Below are positions 20,725 to 33,882 of a stretch of DNA of 64,000 nt, one piece after another. The position numbers were made by a program, and so were the translations under genes. The DNA is from Merluccius polli. Lineage: Eukaryota; Chordata; Actinopteri; Gadiformes; Merlucciidae. Each line of letters starts with the position of its first letter. Positions within the stretch are counted from its first letter, which is position 1. The stretch spans positions 18,501 through 82,500 of the forward strand of contig JAOPHQ010004641.1 in the NCBI GenBank assembly GCA_030340625.1, read 5' to 3'. The notes beneath the pieces were generated by a model. It did not search any database. It was not told the origin of the DNA and worked only from the letters and a program-made list of their open reading frames with translations.

Positions 20725-20902
20725 TCATTTTGTTGTAGATATTGTATATAATGTATATAGTGTGCAGTGTTGGTTTTAATAAAGTATTTTGATGTGGCTT
20801 ATTTGTTTGTTGTGGTTATTTGTTGTTAATTTGGTGGTCATGTGAAAGTGTATGTGTAGTTATGTATTGTAGAGCTGAATCATTCATGTGTGATTATAAC
20901 AA

Positions 20903-22493
20903 ACCATTTCGCACAGACATTCACCTGAAACCACCAGGTTACGTAACGTTTGAACAGTTCTATAGTCATGGTCATGTGGGATTAAATGATGGACTGCATG
21001 CAGAGTCAATTGTGGATACAAATCGCAGCAAATTTGAAATCAATGGTGATGAACTGGATAATAGCCAGAATTCGGTGGACCCTGATGCAGTTCTGGAAGA
21101 GCAAGAACAGGAGCGTCTCCAGTGTTTGGACAAACGTAACCACAATGAACAACCTTCAGATGAGCCTGTTGAAGGTATTCCGGATTTAGCGGTTAGTAAT
21201 AGACAGGTTTCTAATTTAGAGAAAAGACCGAATGTCCTGTGCAGAAGTGATGGCTTGGCCTTAATTAGATCTCTTAATGACACACAGCTGTCTCTTTTAC
21301 CAGATTAGACAGCGGTGTTTAAGTAAGGTTAATGGTGAAAAAAATAGCTCTGTTGCGCGTCTTTGTTACAGGTGGTGCAGGGACAGGTAAAAGCCACTTA
21401 ATAAAGGCTATCCAGTATGAGGCAATGAGGTTGTTGTCAAGAGGGTGTCGCAATCCGGACGACATTTGTGTTTTGCTAACTGCTCCTACGGGGATAGCTG
21501 CACACAATTTACGTGCAGGTACTATTCACAGTTCATTTGGCATTGGTAAAGATGTAGGAAAAGCTCAATTATTTGCATGTTAAATATAGTAACTTGCAGA
21601 TTTTGATAATTGATGAAATCTCCATGGTTGATCATAAACTATTGGCCTACATCCATGGACATTTAAGACAAATTAAACAGCCTGGTAACTATTCCCCATT
21701 TGGAAATGTTAGCGTAATTGCAGTTGAAGATTTTTATCAGTTGCCTCCAGTGAAAGGGAAACCGTTGTATTTAGATGATGATAGTGTTGGCTTGTGGACA
21801 CAGTTTCAGATCGTTGAACTGAAAACTATTGTCCGACAAAAAGATGTTGTGTTTGCAGAGTTGTTGAACAGGGTTAGATGTCGTTCAAAAGGGAGCCCCA
21901 TGCTGGATTCAGACATACAATTATTAAAGCATTGTGAAACTGGTGAAGACAGCTCAGATTTACACATTTTTCCTACCAATAAACAAGTACGTTGCCATGA
22001 CATTCAACAGTTATTCAAGAGTTGTCCTGAATATGTTCAGATTGAGGCAAAAGATTTTGTAACTAGTAAGACAACAGGCAAGCTTGTGTTGAAGGAAGGA
22101 CATCATACCAAAACATACAATACGTCTCTGGATCAGACCCTGGTTTTGGGAGTAGGTGCTTGTGTAATGTTGTTAAAAAATCTGGATGTGGATGATGGTT
22201 TAGTGAACGGTGTGTGCGGCACAGTCACACATGTAGTTTATCCAGATAACGATGACAAGTTCCCGAAAATGATTTTTGTAAAGTTTGATGATGATCAAGT
22301 GGGAACAAAAATGAGGAGTTGCTCTGCATTTGTTGCTGCTGTTGAAATGGGTTCCACGGGCATTGAACCAGAAGAGGAAAGGGTTACTAAACATGGTGGA
22401 TTGCGCCGGTTTGGTGTTTTTATTGTAATTAGATTATTTGTTGTTAATTTGGTCATGTTAAAGTGTATAATGCAATATGTATTGAAGAGATGA
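20903..22493 (+). pseudogene. Unit 3: truncated Helitron linker and PIF1 helicase
   Basis: As unit 1, with the shared frameshifts and the motif III Glu. No private inactivating change was seen. The frame crossing the unit join starts CRAESF here, where units 1 and 2 have CRDESF. Confidence 0.9.
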
Positions 22494-23053
22494 AACAATA
22501 ATTTGTTATTATATCAGTAGTAAAGTGCAAATGGGTGTTGTTTGGAAATGAATGTTTAATAGTTATAGATACTAGTGTGGTAGGTTTTGGTGTAAGATTG
22601 AGGTTGATCCATAAACAGTAGTAGTGTATCCGTTATAGGAGCTTACTTAGATGAGTGTATAATATGTGGAGTGTGAGTAGGAAATACATGAAAGAGTATG
22701 ACATGAGTTTATGCTGTACAGTTAAACTTGCAATCATTGTTATGACATTATTTTATGATGAGGTTTTCCAGGCCTTTGTGTGGATGGGCCTCCCCTTTTC
22801 TGTCCTGCGTTGTGATTGGCTGACATGAATCTGTTGAGCGGTAAAGTATAAAAGACTCGTTCGAAGTTCAGAATTGGTCTTGTTTTTGCCACAGCAGCTG
22901 TGTGTAGTGCGTTATTTTTTTGTGTTGTTACGGTAAGGTTATTTATTATTCATGTGGTTTTCGTGAATTGTATTGAGTGTTCGTGTGAGATGGTGTTTAG
23001 GTTGTTAATAGTATACATTAAGTTGACCTGTTTATGGTGTAATAGTTTCAGAA

Positions 23054-23970
23054 ATGGCTTATTCATCACCTACTAAATTTCCGAGTTTGGACGCAGTGGA
23101 GGGCGTTCGGCGGAGATTGCAGCTTGCCTGCGTAAGTATTACATTTATGTTTTATAGGGGTTTTATCAGGGCAGTGATTGATATAGTTTAATTGAGAATG
23201 TGCATTTGTTGTTTCTACTGTAATGTGTGTAATGATCTAGTTATATTGTGCCGTCGTTATGTGGACTTTAAATAGTTGCCTTGTTGTAGTTGGTAGTTTA
23301 AAATGTGTAGATGTACCTGAGTTAAGTTGTATGTTCCCATGAGCTGTTTAGTGCTACATTGATAAAGTGTTATTGAGTTATGTGCTTTGGTTTGTATTCG
23401 GTTAAATAATAGTGGACAATAGATAGTAGTTAAATGTGATAGAGTTGGATGTATTCAGTTGCAATAGTTTCAGTGTGGTTGTTTAGCGGCTATGTATGGG
23501 TTGTTGTATGTATGTATGTTGTTGTATGATTAATATGTAGTTGTGTCCGTTTGTTTTAGTACGCTGTAATGGATGCTAGTGTCACGAGGGAGGAATTATA
23601 TCCATTGGTGTTGGGTGCCACCGGGGAGGCACTGGAGGCGTTGATCCGCGAGACCAGGAGGTGTACTGCAGCCAAGAGGAGTGCGGATATGGTGGGTCGG
23701 CAATCGGCTGCGGCGCAGGCCAGGGAGGCGGGGCTAGTTGCCACTGCTGACCGGCTGCAGGACCAGATCGATAGTTTGCAGTTGGACATTTTGGACAAAG
23801 ACGGTATGTTCGTTAGGTTAGGAACATGTGTTGTTGTGATTTATTGTGAGCAAGAAGTTAGAGGGAAGTAATAGTTATTGTAATAATGAAGAATCGGATA
23901 TTTTGGTATGTGTTCAGGTCAAGCAGAAGAAGGTCCTGGTGAAGAGGAACTGTTGGTGGAGGATTGTTAG
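23054..23970 (+). CDS. Unit 3: small spliced gene, 124 aa
   Basis: Exon 2 of the transcript starts with ATG 23054; the large exon is 23560-23803, and the last exon ends at TAG 23968-23970. Splice sites and protein match unit 2. TATA at 22847 and AATAAA at 24022. Confidence 0.7.
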
Positions 23971-24146
23971 TCATTTTGTTGTAGATATTGTATATAATGT
24001 ATAGTGTGCAGTGTTGGTTTTAATAAAGTATTTTGATGTGGCTTATTTGTTTGTTGTGGTTATTTGTTGTTAATTTGGTGGTCATGTGAAAGTGTATGTG
24101 TAGTTATGTATTGTAGAGCTGAATCATTCATGTGTGATTATAACAA

Positions 24147-25735
24147 ACCATTTCGCACAGACATTCACCTGAAACCACCAGGTTACGTAACGTTTGAACA
24201 GTTCTATAGTCATGGTCATGTGGGATTAAATGATGGACTGCATGCAGAGTCAATTGTGGATACAAATCGCAGCAAATTTGAAATCAATGGTGATGAACTG
24301 GATAATAGCCAGAATTCGGTGGACCCTGATGCAGTTCTGGAAGAGCAAGAACAGGAGCGTCTCCAGTGTTTGGACAAACGTAACCACAATGAACAACCTT
24401 CAGATGAGCCTGTTGAAGGTATTCCGGATTTAGCGGTTAGTAATAGACAGGTTTCTAATTTAGAGAAAAGACCGAATGTCCTGTGCAGAAGTGATGGCTT
24501 GGCCTTAATTAGATCTCTTAATGACACACAGCTGTCTCTTTTACCAGATTAGACAGCGGTGTTTAAGTAAGGTTAATGGTGAAAAAAATAGCTCTGTTGC
24601 GCGTCTTTGTTACAGGTGGTGCAGGGACAGGTAAAAGCCACTTAATAAAGGCTATCCAGTATGAGGCAATGAGGTTGTTGTCAAGAGGGTGTCGCAATCC
24701 GGACGACATTTGTGTTTTGCTAACTGCTCCTACGGGGATAGCTGCACACAATTTACGTGCAGGTACTATTCACAGTTCATTTGGCATTGGTAAAGATGTA
24801 GGAAAAGCTCAATTATTTGCATGTTAAATATAGTAACTTGCAGATTTTGATAATTGATGAAATCTCCATGGTTGATCATAAACTATTGGCCTACATCCAT
24901 GGACATTTAAGACAAATTAAACAGCCTGGTAACTATTCCCCATTTGGAAATGTTAGCGTAATTGCAGTTGAAGATTTTTATCAGTTGCCTCCAGTGAAAG
25001 GGAAACCGTTGTATTTAGATGATGATAGTGTTGGCTTGTGGACACAGTTTCAGATCGTTGAACTGAAAACTATTGTCCGACAAAAAGATGTTGTGTTTGC
25101 AGAGTTGTTGAACAGGGTTAGATGTCGTTCAAAAGGGAGCCCCATGCTGGATTCAGACATACAATTATTAAAGCATTGTGAAACTGGTGAAGACAGCTCA
25201 GATTTACACATTTTTCCTACCAATAAACAAGTACGTTGCCATGACATTCAACAGTTATTCAAGAGTTGTCCTGAATATGTTCAGATTGAGGCAAAAGATT
25301 TTGTAACTAGTAAGACAACAGGCAAGCTTGTGTTGAAGGAAGGACATCATACCAAAACATAATACGTCTCTGGATCAGACCCTGGTTTTGGGAGTAGGTG
25401 CTTGTGTAATGTTGTTAAAAAATCTGGATGTGGATGATGGTTTAGTGAACGGTGTGTGCGGCACAGTCACACATGTAGTTTATCCAGATAACGATGACAA
25501 GTTCCCGAAAATGATTTTTGTAAAGTTTGATGATGATCAAGTGGGAACAAAAATGAGGAGTTGCTCTGCATTTGTTGCTGCTGTTGAAATGGGTTCCACG
25601 GGCATTGAACCAGAAGAGGAAAGGGTTACTAAACATGGTGGATTGCGCCGGTTTGGTGTTTTTATTGTAATTAGATTATTTGTTGTTAATTTGGTCATGT
25701 TAAAGTGTATAATGCAATATGTATTGAAGAGATGA
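24147..25735 (+). pseudogene. Unit 4: truncated Helitron helicase with extra frameshift
   Basis: As the other units, plus a 2-bp deletion at about 25360 (AAAACATAATACG for AAAACATACAATACG). This ends the helicase frame at 25362; the remainder stays open from 25388 to 25735. Confidence 0.9.
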
Positions 25736-26295
25736 AACAATAATTTGTTATTATATCAGTAGTAAAGTGCAAATGGGTGTTGTTTGGAAATGAATGTTTA
25801 ATAGTTATAGATACTAGTGTGGTAGGTTTTGGTGTAAGATTGAGGTTGATCCATAAACAGTAGTAGTGTATCCGTTATAGGAGCTTACTTAGATGAGTGT
25901 ATAATATGTGGAGTGTGAGTAGGAAATACATGAAAGAGTATGACATGAGTTTATGCTGTACAGTTAAACTTGCAATCATTGTTATGACATTATTTTATGA
26001 TGAGGTTTTCCAGGCCTTTGTGTGGATGGGCCTCCCCTTTTCTGTCCTGCGTTGTGATTGGCTGACATGAATCTGTTGAGCGGTAAAGTATAAAAGACTC
26101 GTTCGAAGTTCAGAATTGGTCTTGTTTTTGCCACAGCAGCTGTGTGTAGTGCGTTATTTTTTTGTGTTGTTACGGTAAGGTTATTTATTATTCATGTGGT
26201 TTTCGTGAATTGTATTGAGTGTTCGTGTGAGATGGTGTTTAGGTTGTTAATAGTATACATTAAGTTGACCTGTTTATGGTGTAATAGTTTCAGAA

Positions 26296-27212
26296 ATGGC
26301 TTATTCATCACCTACTAAATTTCCGAGTTTGGACGCAGTGGAGGGCGTTCGGCGGAGATTGCAGCTTGCCTGCGTAAGTATTACATTTATGTTTTATAGG
26401 GGTTTTATCAGGGCAGTGATTGATATAGTTTAATTGAGAATGTGCATTTGTTGTTTCTACTGTAATGTGTGTAATGATCTAGTTATATTGTGCCGTCGTT
26501 ATGTGGACTTTAAATAGTTGCCTTGTTGTAGTTGGTAGTTTAAAATGTGTAGATGTACCTGAGTTAAGTTGTATGTTCCCGTGAGCTGTTTAGTGCTACA
26601 TTGATAAAGTGTTATTGAGTTATGTGCTTTGGTTTGTATTCGGTTAAATAATAGTGGACAATAGATAGTAGTTAAATGTGATAGAGTTGGATGTATTCAG
26701 TTGCAATAGTTTCAGTGTGGTTGTTTAGCGGCTATGTATGGGTTGTTGTATGTATGCATGTTGTTGTATGATTAATATGTAGTTGTGTCCGTTTGTTTTA
26801 GTACGCTGTAATGGATGCTAGTGTCACGAGGGAGGAATTATATCCATTGGTGTTGGGTGCCACCGGGGAGGCACTGGAGGCGTTGATCCGCGAGACCAGG
26901 AGGTGTACTGCAGCCAAGAGGAGTGCGGATATGGTGGGTCGGCAATCGGCTGCGGCGCAGGCCAGGGAGGCGGGGCTAGTTGCCACTGCTGACCGGCTGC
27001 AGGACCAGATCGATAGTTTGCAGTTGGACATTTTGGACAAAGACGGTATGTTCGTTAGGTTAGGAACATGTGTTGTTGTGATTTATTGTGAGCAAGAAGT
27101 TAGAGGGAAGTAATAGTTATTGTAATAATGAAGAATCGGATATTTTGGTATGTGTTCAGGTCAAGCAGAAGAAGGTCCTGGTGAAAAGGAACTGTTGGTG
27201 GAGGATTGTTAG
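26296..27212 (+). CDS. Unit 4: small spliced gene, 124 aa
   Basis: ATG 26296, large exon 26802-27045, stop 27210-27212. It carries the same Lys codon in the tail and the same intron variants (TGTATGCATG, CCCGTGAG) as unit 1, linking these two units. TATA at 26089 and AATAAA at 27266. Confidence 0.7.
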
Positions 27213-27390
27213 TCATTTTGTTGTAGATATTGTATATAATGTATATAGTGTGCAGTGTTGGTTTTAATAAAGTATTTTGATGTGGCTTATTTGTTTGTTG
27301 TGGTTATTTGTTGTTAATTTGGTGGTCATGTGAAAGTGTATGTGTAGTTATGTATTGTAGAGCTGAATCATTCATGTGTGATTATAACAA

Positions 27391-28981
27391 ACCATTTCGC
27401 ACAGACATTCACCTGAAACCACCAGGTTACGTAACGTTTGAACAGTTCTATAGTCATGGTCATGTGGGATTAAATGATGGACTGCATGCAGAGTCAATTG
27501 TGGATACAAATCGCAGCAAATTTGAAATCAATGGTGATGAACTGGATAATAGCCAGAATTCGGTGGACCCTGATGCAGTTCTGGAAGAGCAAGAACAGGA
27601 GCGTCTCCAGTGTTTGGACAAACGTAACCACAATGAACAACCTTCAGATGAGCCTGTTGAAGGTATTCCGGATTTAGCGGTTAGTAATAGACAGGTTTCT
27701 AATTTAGAGAAAAGACCGAATGTCCTGTGCAGAAGTGATGGCTTGGCCTTAATTAGATCTCTTAATGACACACAGCTGTCTCTTTTACCAGATTAGACAG
27801 CGGTGTTTAAGTAAGGTTAATGGTGAAAAAAATAGCTCTGTTGCGCGTCTTTGTTACAGGTGGTGCAGGGACAGGTAAAAGCCACTTAATAAAGGCTATC
27901 CAGTATGAGGCAATGAGGTTGTTGTCAAGAGGGTGTCGCAATCCGGACGACATTTGTGTTTTGCTAACTGCTCCTACGGGGATAGCTGCACACAATTTAC
28001 GTGCAGGTACTATTCACAGTTCATTTGGCATTGGTAAAGATGTAGGAAAAGCTCAATTATTTGCATGTTAAATATAGTAACTTGCAGATTTTGATAATTG
28101 ATGAAATCTCCATGGTTGATCATAAACTATTGGCCTACATCCATGGACATTTAAGACAAATTAAACAGCCTGGTAACTATTCCCCATTTGGAAATGTTAG
28201 CGTAATTGCAGTTGAAGATTTTTATCAGTTGCCTCCAGTGAAAGGGAAACCGTTGTATTTAGATGATGATAGTGTTGGCTTGTGGACACAGTTTCAGATC
28301 GTTGAACTGAAAACTATTGTCCGACAAAAAGATGTTGTGTTTGCAGAGTTGTTGAACAGGGTTAGATGTCGTTCAAAAGGGAGCCCCATGCTGGATTCAG
28401 ACATACAATTATTAAAGCATTGTGAAACTGGTGAAGACAGCTCAGATTTACACATTTTTCCTACCAATAAACAAGTACGTTGCCATGACATTCAACAGTT
28501 ATTCAAGAGTTGTCCTGAATATGTTCAGATTGAGGCAAAAGATTTTGTAACTAGTAAGACAACAGGCAAGCTTGTGTTGAAGGAAGGACATCATACCAAA
28601 ACATACAATACGTCTCTGGATCAGACCCTGGTTTTGGGAGTAGGTGCTTGTGTAATGTTGTTAAAAAATCTGGATGTGGATGATGGTTTAGTGAACGGTG
28701 TGTGCGGCACAGTCACACATGTAGTTTATCCAGATAACGATGACAAGTTCCCGAAAATGATTTTTGTAAAGTTTGATGATGATCAAGTGGGAACAAAAAT
28801 GAGGAGTTGCTCTGCATTTGTTGCTGCTGTTGAAATGGGTTCCACGGGCATTGAACCAGAAGAGGAAAGGGTTACTAAACATGGTGGATTGCGCCGGTTT
28901 GGTGTTTTTATTGTAATTAGATTATTTGTTGTTAATTTGGTCATGTTAAAGTGTATAATGCAATATGTATTGAAGAGATGA
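27391..28981 (+). pseudogene. Unit 5: truncated Helitron linker and PIF1 helicase
   Basis: As unit 1, with shared frameshifts and the motif III Glu. A private substitution lies in the tail after the frame (GCAAAGGGG near 29016). Confidence 0.9.
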
Positions 28982-29541
28982 AACAATAATTTGTTATTAT
29001 ATCAGTAGTAAAGTGCAAAGGGGTGTTGTTTGGAAATGAATGTTTAATAGTTATAGATACTAGTGTGGTAGGTTTTGGTGTAAGATTGAGGTTGATCCAT
29101 AAACAGTAGTAGTGTATCCGTTATAGGAGCTTACTTAGATGAGTGTATAATATGTGGAGTGTGAGTAGGAAATACATGAAAGAGTATGACATGAGTTTAT
29201 GCTGTACAGTTAAACTTGCAATCATTGTTATGACATTATTTTATGATGAGGTTTTCCAGGCCTTTGTGTGGATGGGCCTCCCCTTTTCTGTCCTGCGTTG
29301 TGATTGGCTGACATGAATCTGTTGAGCGGTAAAGTATAAAAGACTCGTTCGAAGTTCAGAATTGGTCTTGTTTTTGCCACAGCAGCTGTGTGTAGTGCGT
29401 TATTTTTTTGTGTTGTTACGGTAAGGTTATTTATTATTCATGTGGTTTTCGTGAATTGTATTGAGTGTTCGTGTGAGATGGTGTTTAGGTTGTTAATAGT
29501 ATACATTAAGTTGACCTGTTTATGGTGTAATAGTTTCAGAA

Positions 29542-30458
29542 ATGGCTTATTCATCACCTACTAAATTTCCGAGTTTGGACGCAGTGGAGGGCGTTCGGCG
29601 GAGATTGCAGCTTGCCTGCGTAAGTATTACATTTATGTTTTATAGGGGTTTTATCAGGGCAGTGATTGATATAGTTTAATTGAGAATGTGCATTTGTTGT
29701 TTCTACTGTAATGTGTGTAATGATCTAGTTATATTGTGCCGTCGTTATGTGGACTTTAAATAGTTGCCTTGTTGTAGTTGGTAGTTTAAAATGTGTAGAT
29801 GTACCTGAGTTAAGTTGTATGTTCCCATGAGCTGTTTAGTGCTACATTGATAAAGTGTTATTGAGTTATGTGCTTTGGTTTGTATTCGGTTAAATAATAG
29901 TGGACAATAGATAGTAGTTAAATGTGATAGAGTTGGATGTATTCAGTTGCAATAGTTTCAGTGTGGTTGTTTAGCGGCTATGTATGGGTTGTTGTATGTA
30001 TGTATGTTGTTGTATGATTAATATGTAGTTGTGTCCGTTTGTTTTAGTACGCTGTAATGGATGCTAGTGTCACGAGGGAGGAATTATATCCATTGGTGTT
30101 GGGTGCCACCGGGGAGGCACTGGAGGCGTTGATCCGCGAGACCAGGAGGTGTACTGCAGCCAAGAGGAGTGCGGATATGGTGGGTCGGCAATCGGCTGCG
30201 GCGCAGGCCAGGGAGGCGGGGCTAGTTGCCACTGCTGACCGGCTGCAGGACCAGATCGATAGTTTGCAGTTGGACATTTTGGACAAAGACGGTATGTTCG
30301 TTAGGTTAGGAACATGTGTTGTTGTGATTTATTGTGAGCAAGAAGTTAGAGGGAAGTAATAGTTATTGTAATAATGAAGAATCGGATATTTTGGTATGTG
30401 TTCAGGTCAAGCAGAAGAAGGTCCTGGTGAAGAGGAACTGTTGGTGGAGGATTGTTAG
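29542..30458 (+). CDS. Unit 5: small spliced gene, 124 aa
   Basis: ATG 29542, large exon 30048-30291, stop 30456-30458. Protein as in units 2 and 3. TATA at 29335 and AATAAA at 30512. Confidence 0.7.
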
Positions 30459-30636
30459 TCATTTTGTTGTAGATATTGTATATAATGTATATAGTGTGCA
30501 GTGTTGGTTTTAATAAAGTATTTTGATGTGGCTTATTTGTTTGTTGTGGTTATTTGTTGTTAATTTGGTGGTCATGTGAAAGTGTATGTGTAGTTATGTA
30601 TTGTAGAGCTGAATCATTCATGTGTGATTATAACAA

Positions 30637-32227
30637 ACCATTTCGCACAGACATTCACCTGAAACCACCAGGTTACGTAACGTTTGAACAGTTCTATAGT
30701 CATGGTCATGTGGGATTAAATGATGGACTGCATGCAGAGTCAATTGTGGATACAAATCGCAGCAAATTTGAAATCAATGGTGATGAACTGGATAATAGCC
30801 AGAATTCGGTGGACCCTGATGCAGTTCTGGAAGAGCAAGAACAGGAGCGTCTCCAGTGTTTGGACAAACGTAACCACAATGAACAACCTTCAGATGAGCC
30901 TGTTGAAGGTATTCCGGATTTAGCGGTTAGTAATAGACAGGTTTCTAATTTAGAGAAAAGACCGAATGTCCTGTGCAGAAGTGATGGCTTGGCCTTAATT
31001 AGATCTCTTAATGACACACAGCTGTCTCTTTTACCAGATTAGACAGCGGTGTTTAAGTAAGGTTAATGGTGAAAAAAATAGCTCTGTTGCGCGTCTTTGT
31101 TACAGGTGGTGCAGGGACAGGTAAAAGCCACTTAATAAAGGCTATCCAGTATGAGGCAATGAGGTTGTTGTCAAGAGGGTGTCGCAATCCGGACGACATT
31201 TGTGTTTTGCTAACTGCTCCTACGGGGATAGCTGCACACAATTTACGTGCAGGTACTATTCACAGTTCATTTGGCATTGGTAAAGATGTAGGAAAAGCTC
31301 AATTATTTGCATGTTAAATATAGTAACTTGCAGATTTTGATAATTGATGAAATCTCCATGGTTGATCATAAACTATTGGCCTACATCCATGGACATTTAA
31401 GACAAATTAAACAGCCTGGTAACTATTCCCCATTTGGAAATGTTAGCGTAATTGCAGTTGAAGATTTTTATCAGTTGCCTCCAGTGAAAGGGAAACCGTT
31501 GTATTTAGATGATGATAGTGTTGGCTTGTGGACACAGTTTCAGATCGTTGAACTGAAAACTATTGTCCGACAAAAAGATGTTGTGTTTGCAGAGTTGTTG
31601 AACAGGGTTAGATGTCGTTCAAAAGGGAGCCCCATGCTGGATTCAGACATACAATTATTAAAGCATTGTGAAACTGGTGAAGACAGCTCAGATTTACACA
31701 TTTTTCCTACCAATAAACAAGTACGTTGCCATGACATTCAACAGTTATTCAAGAGTTGTCCTGAATATGTTCAGATTGAGGCAAAAGATTTTGTAACTAG
31801 TAAGACAACAGGCAAGCTTGTGTTGAAGGAAGGACATCATACCAAAACATACAATACGTCTCTGGATCAGACCCTGGTTTTGGGAGTAGGTGCTTGTGTA
31901 ATGTTGTTAAAAAATCTGGATGTGGATGATGGTTTAGTGAACGGTGTGTGCGGCACAGTCACACATGTAGTTTATCCAGATAACGATGACAAGTTCCCGA
32001 AAATGATTTTTGTAAAGTTTGATGATGATCAAGTGGGAACAAAAATGAGGAGTTGCTCTGCATTTGTTGCTGCTGTTGAAATGGGTTCCACGGGCATTGA
32101 ACCAGAAGAGGAAAGGGTTACTAAACATGGTGGATTGCGCCGGTTTGGTGTTTTTATTGTAATTAGATTATTTGTTGTTAATTTGGTCATGTTAAAGTGT
32201 ATAATGCAATATGTATTGAAGAGATGA
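30637..32227 (+). pseudogene. Unit 6: truncated Helitron linker and PIF1 helicase
   Basis: As unit 1. The tail after it reads TTTTGTTGTAAG (near 32321), a variant shared with unit 7 and with the upstream decayed Helitron but not with units 1-5. Confidence 0.9.
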
Positions 32228-32787
32228 AACAATAATTTGTTATTATATCAGTAGTAAAGTGCAAATGGGTGTTGTTTGGAAATGAATGTTTAATAGTTAT
32301 AGATACTAGTGTGGTAGGTTTTGTTGTAAGATTGAGGTTGATCCATAAACAGTAGTAGTGTATCCGTTATAGGAGCTTACTTAGATGAGTGTATAATATG
32401 TGGAGTGTGAGTAGGAAATACATGAAAGAGTATGACATGAGTTTATGCTGTACAGTTAAACTTGCAATCATTGTTATGACATTATTTTATGATGAGGTTT
32501 TCCAGGCCTTTGTGTGGATGGGCCTCCCCTTTTCTGTCCTGCGTTGTGATTGGCTGACATGAATCTGTTGAGCGGTAAAGTATAAAAGACTCGTTCGAAG
32601 TTCAGAATTGGTCTTGTTTTTGCCACAGCAGCTGTGTGTAGTGCGTTATTTTTTTGTGTTGTTACGGTAAGGTTATTTATTATTCATGTGGTTTTCGTGA
32701 ATTGTATTGAGTGTTCGTGTGAGATGGTGTTTAGGTTGTTAATAGTATACATTAAGTTGACCTGTTTATGGTGTAATAGTTTCAGAA

Positions 32788-33704
32788 ATGGCTTATTCAT
32801 CACCTACTAAATTTCCGAGTTTGGACGCAGTGGAGGGCGTTCGGCGGAGATTGCAGCTTGCCTGCGTAAGTATTACATTTATGTTTTATAGGGGTTTTAT
32901 CAGGGCAGTGATTGATATAGTTTAATTGAGAATGTGCATTTGTTGTTTCTACTGTAATGTGTGTAATGATCTAGTTATATTGTGCCGTCGTTATGTGGAC
33001 TTTAAATAGTTGCCTTGTTGTAGTTGGTAGTTTAAAATGTGTAGATGTACCTGAGTTAAGTTGTATGTTCCCGTGAGCTGTTTAGTGCTACATTGATAAA
33101 GTGTTATTGAGTTATGTGCTTTGGTTTGTATTCGGTTAAATAATAGTGGACAATAGATAGTAGTTAAATGTGATAGAGTTGGATGTATTCAGTTGCAATA
33201 GTTTCAGTGTGGTTGTTTAGCGGCTATGTATGGGTTGTTGTATGTATGTATGTTGTTGTATGATTAATATGTAGTTGTGTCCGTTTGTTTTAGTACGCTG
33301 TAATGGATGCTAGTGTCACGAGGGAGGAATTATATCCATTGGTGTTGGGTGCCACCGGGGAGGCACTGGAGGCGTTGATCCGCGAGACCAGGAGGTGTAC
33401 TGCAGCCAAGAGGAGTGCGGATATGGTGGGTCGGCAATCGGCTGCGGCGCAGGCCAGGGAGGCGGGGCTAGTTGCCACTGCTGACCGGCTGCAGGACCAG
33501 ATCGATAGTTTGCAGTTGGACATTTTGGACAAAGACGGTATGTTCATTAGGTTAGGAACATGTGTTGTTGTGATTTATTGTGAGCAAGAAGTTAGAGGGA
33601 AGTAATAGTTATTGTAATAATGAAGAATCGGATATTTTGGTATGTGTTCAGGTCAAGCAGAAGAAGGTCCTGGTGAAGAGGAACTGTTGGTGGAGGATTG
33701 TTAG
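32788..33704 (+). CDS. Unit 6: small spliced gene, 124 aa
   Basis: ATG 32788, large exon 33294-33537, stop 33702-33704. The only visible private change near it is in the intron just after the GTATGT donor (ATTAGG for GTTAGG), outside the coding sequence. TATA at 32581 and AATAAA at 33758. Confidence 0.7.
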
Positions 33705-33882
33705 TCATTTTGTTGTAGATATTGTATATAATGTATATAGTGTGCAGTGTTGGTTTTAATAAAGTATTTTGATGTGGCTTATTTGTTTGTTGTGGTTATT
33801 TGTTGTTAATTTGGTGGTCATGTGAAAGTGTATGTGTAGTTATGTATTGTAGAGCTGAATCATTCATGTGTGATTATAACAA

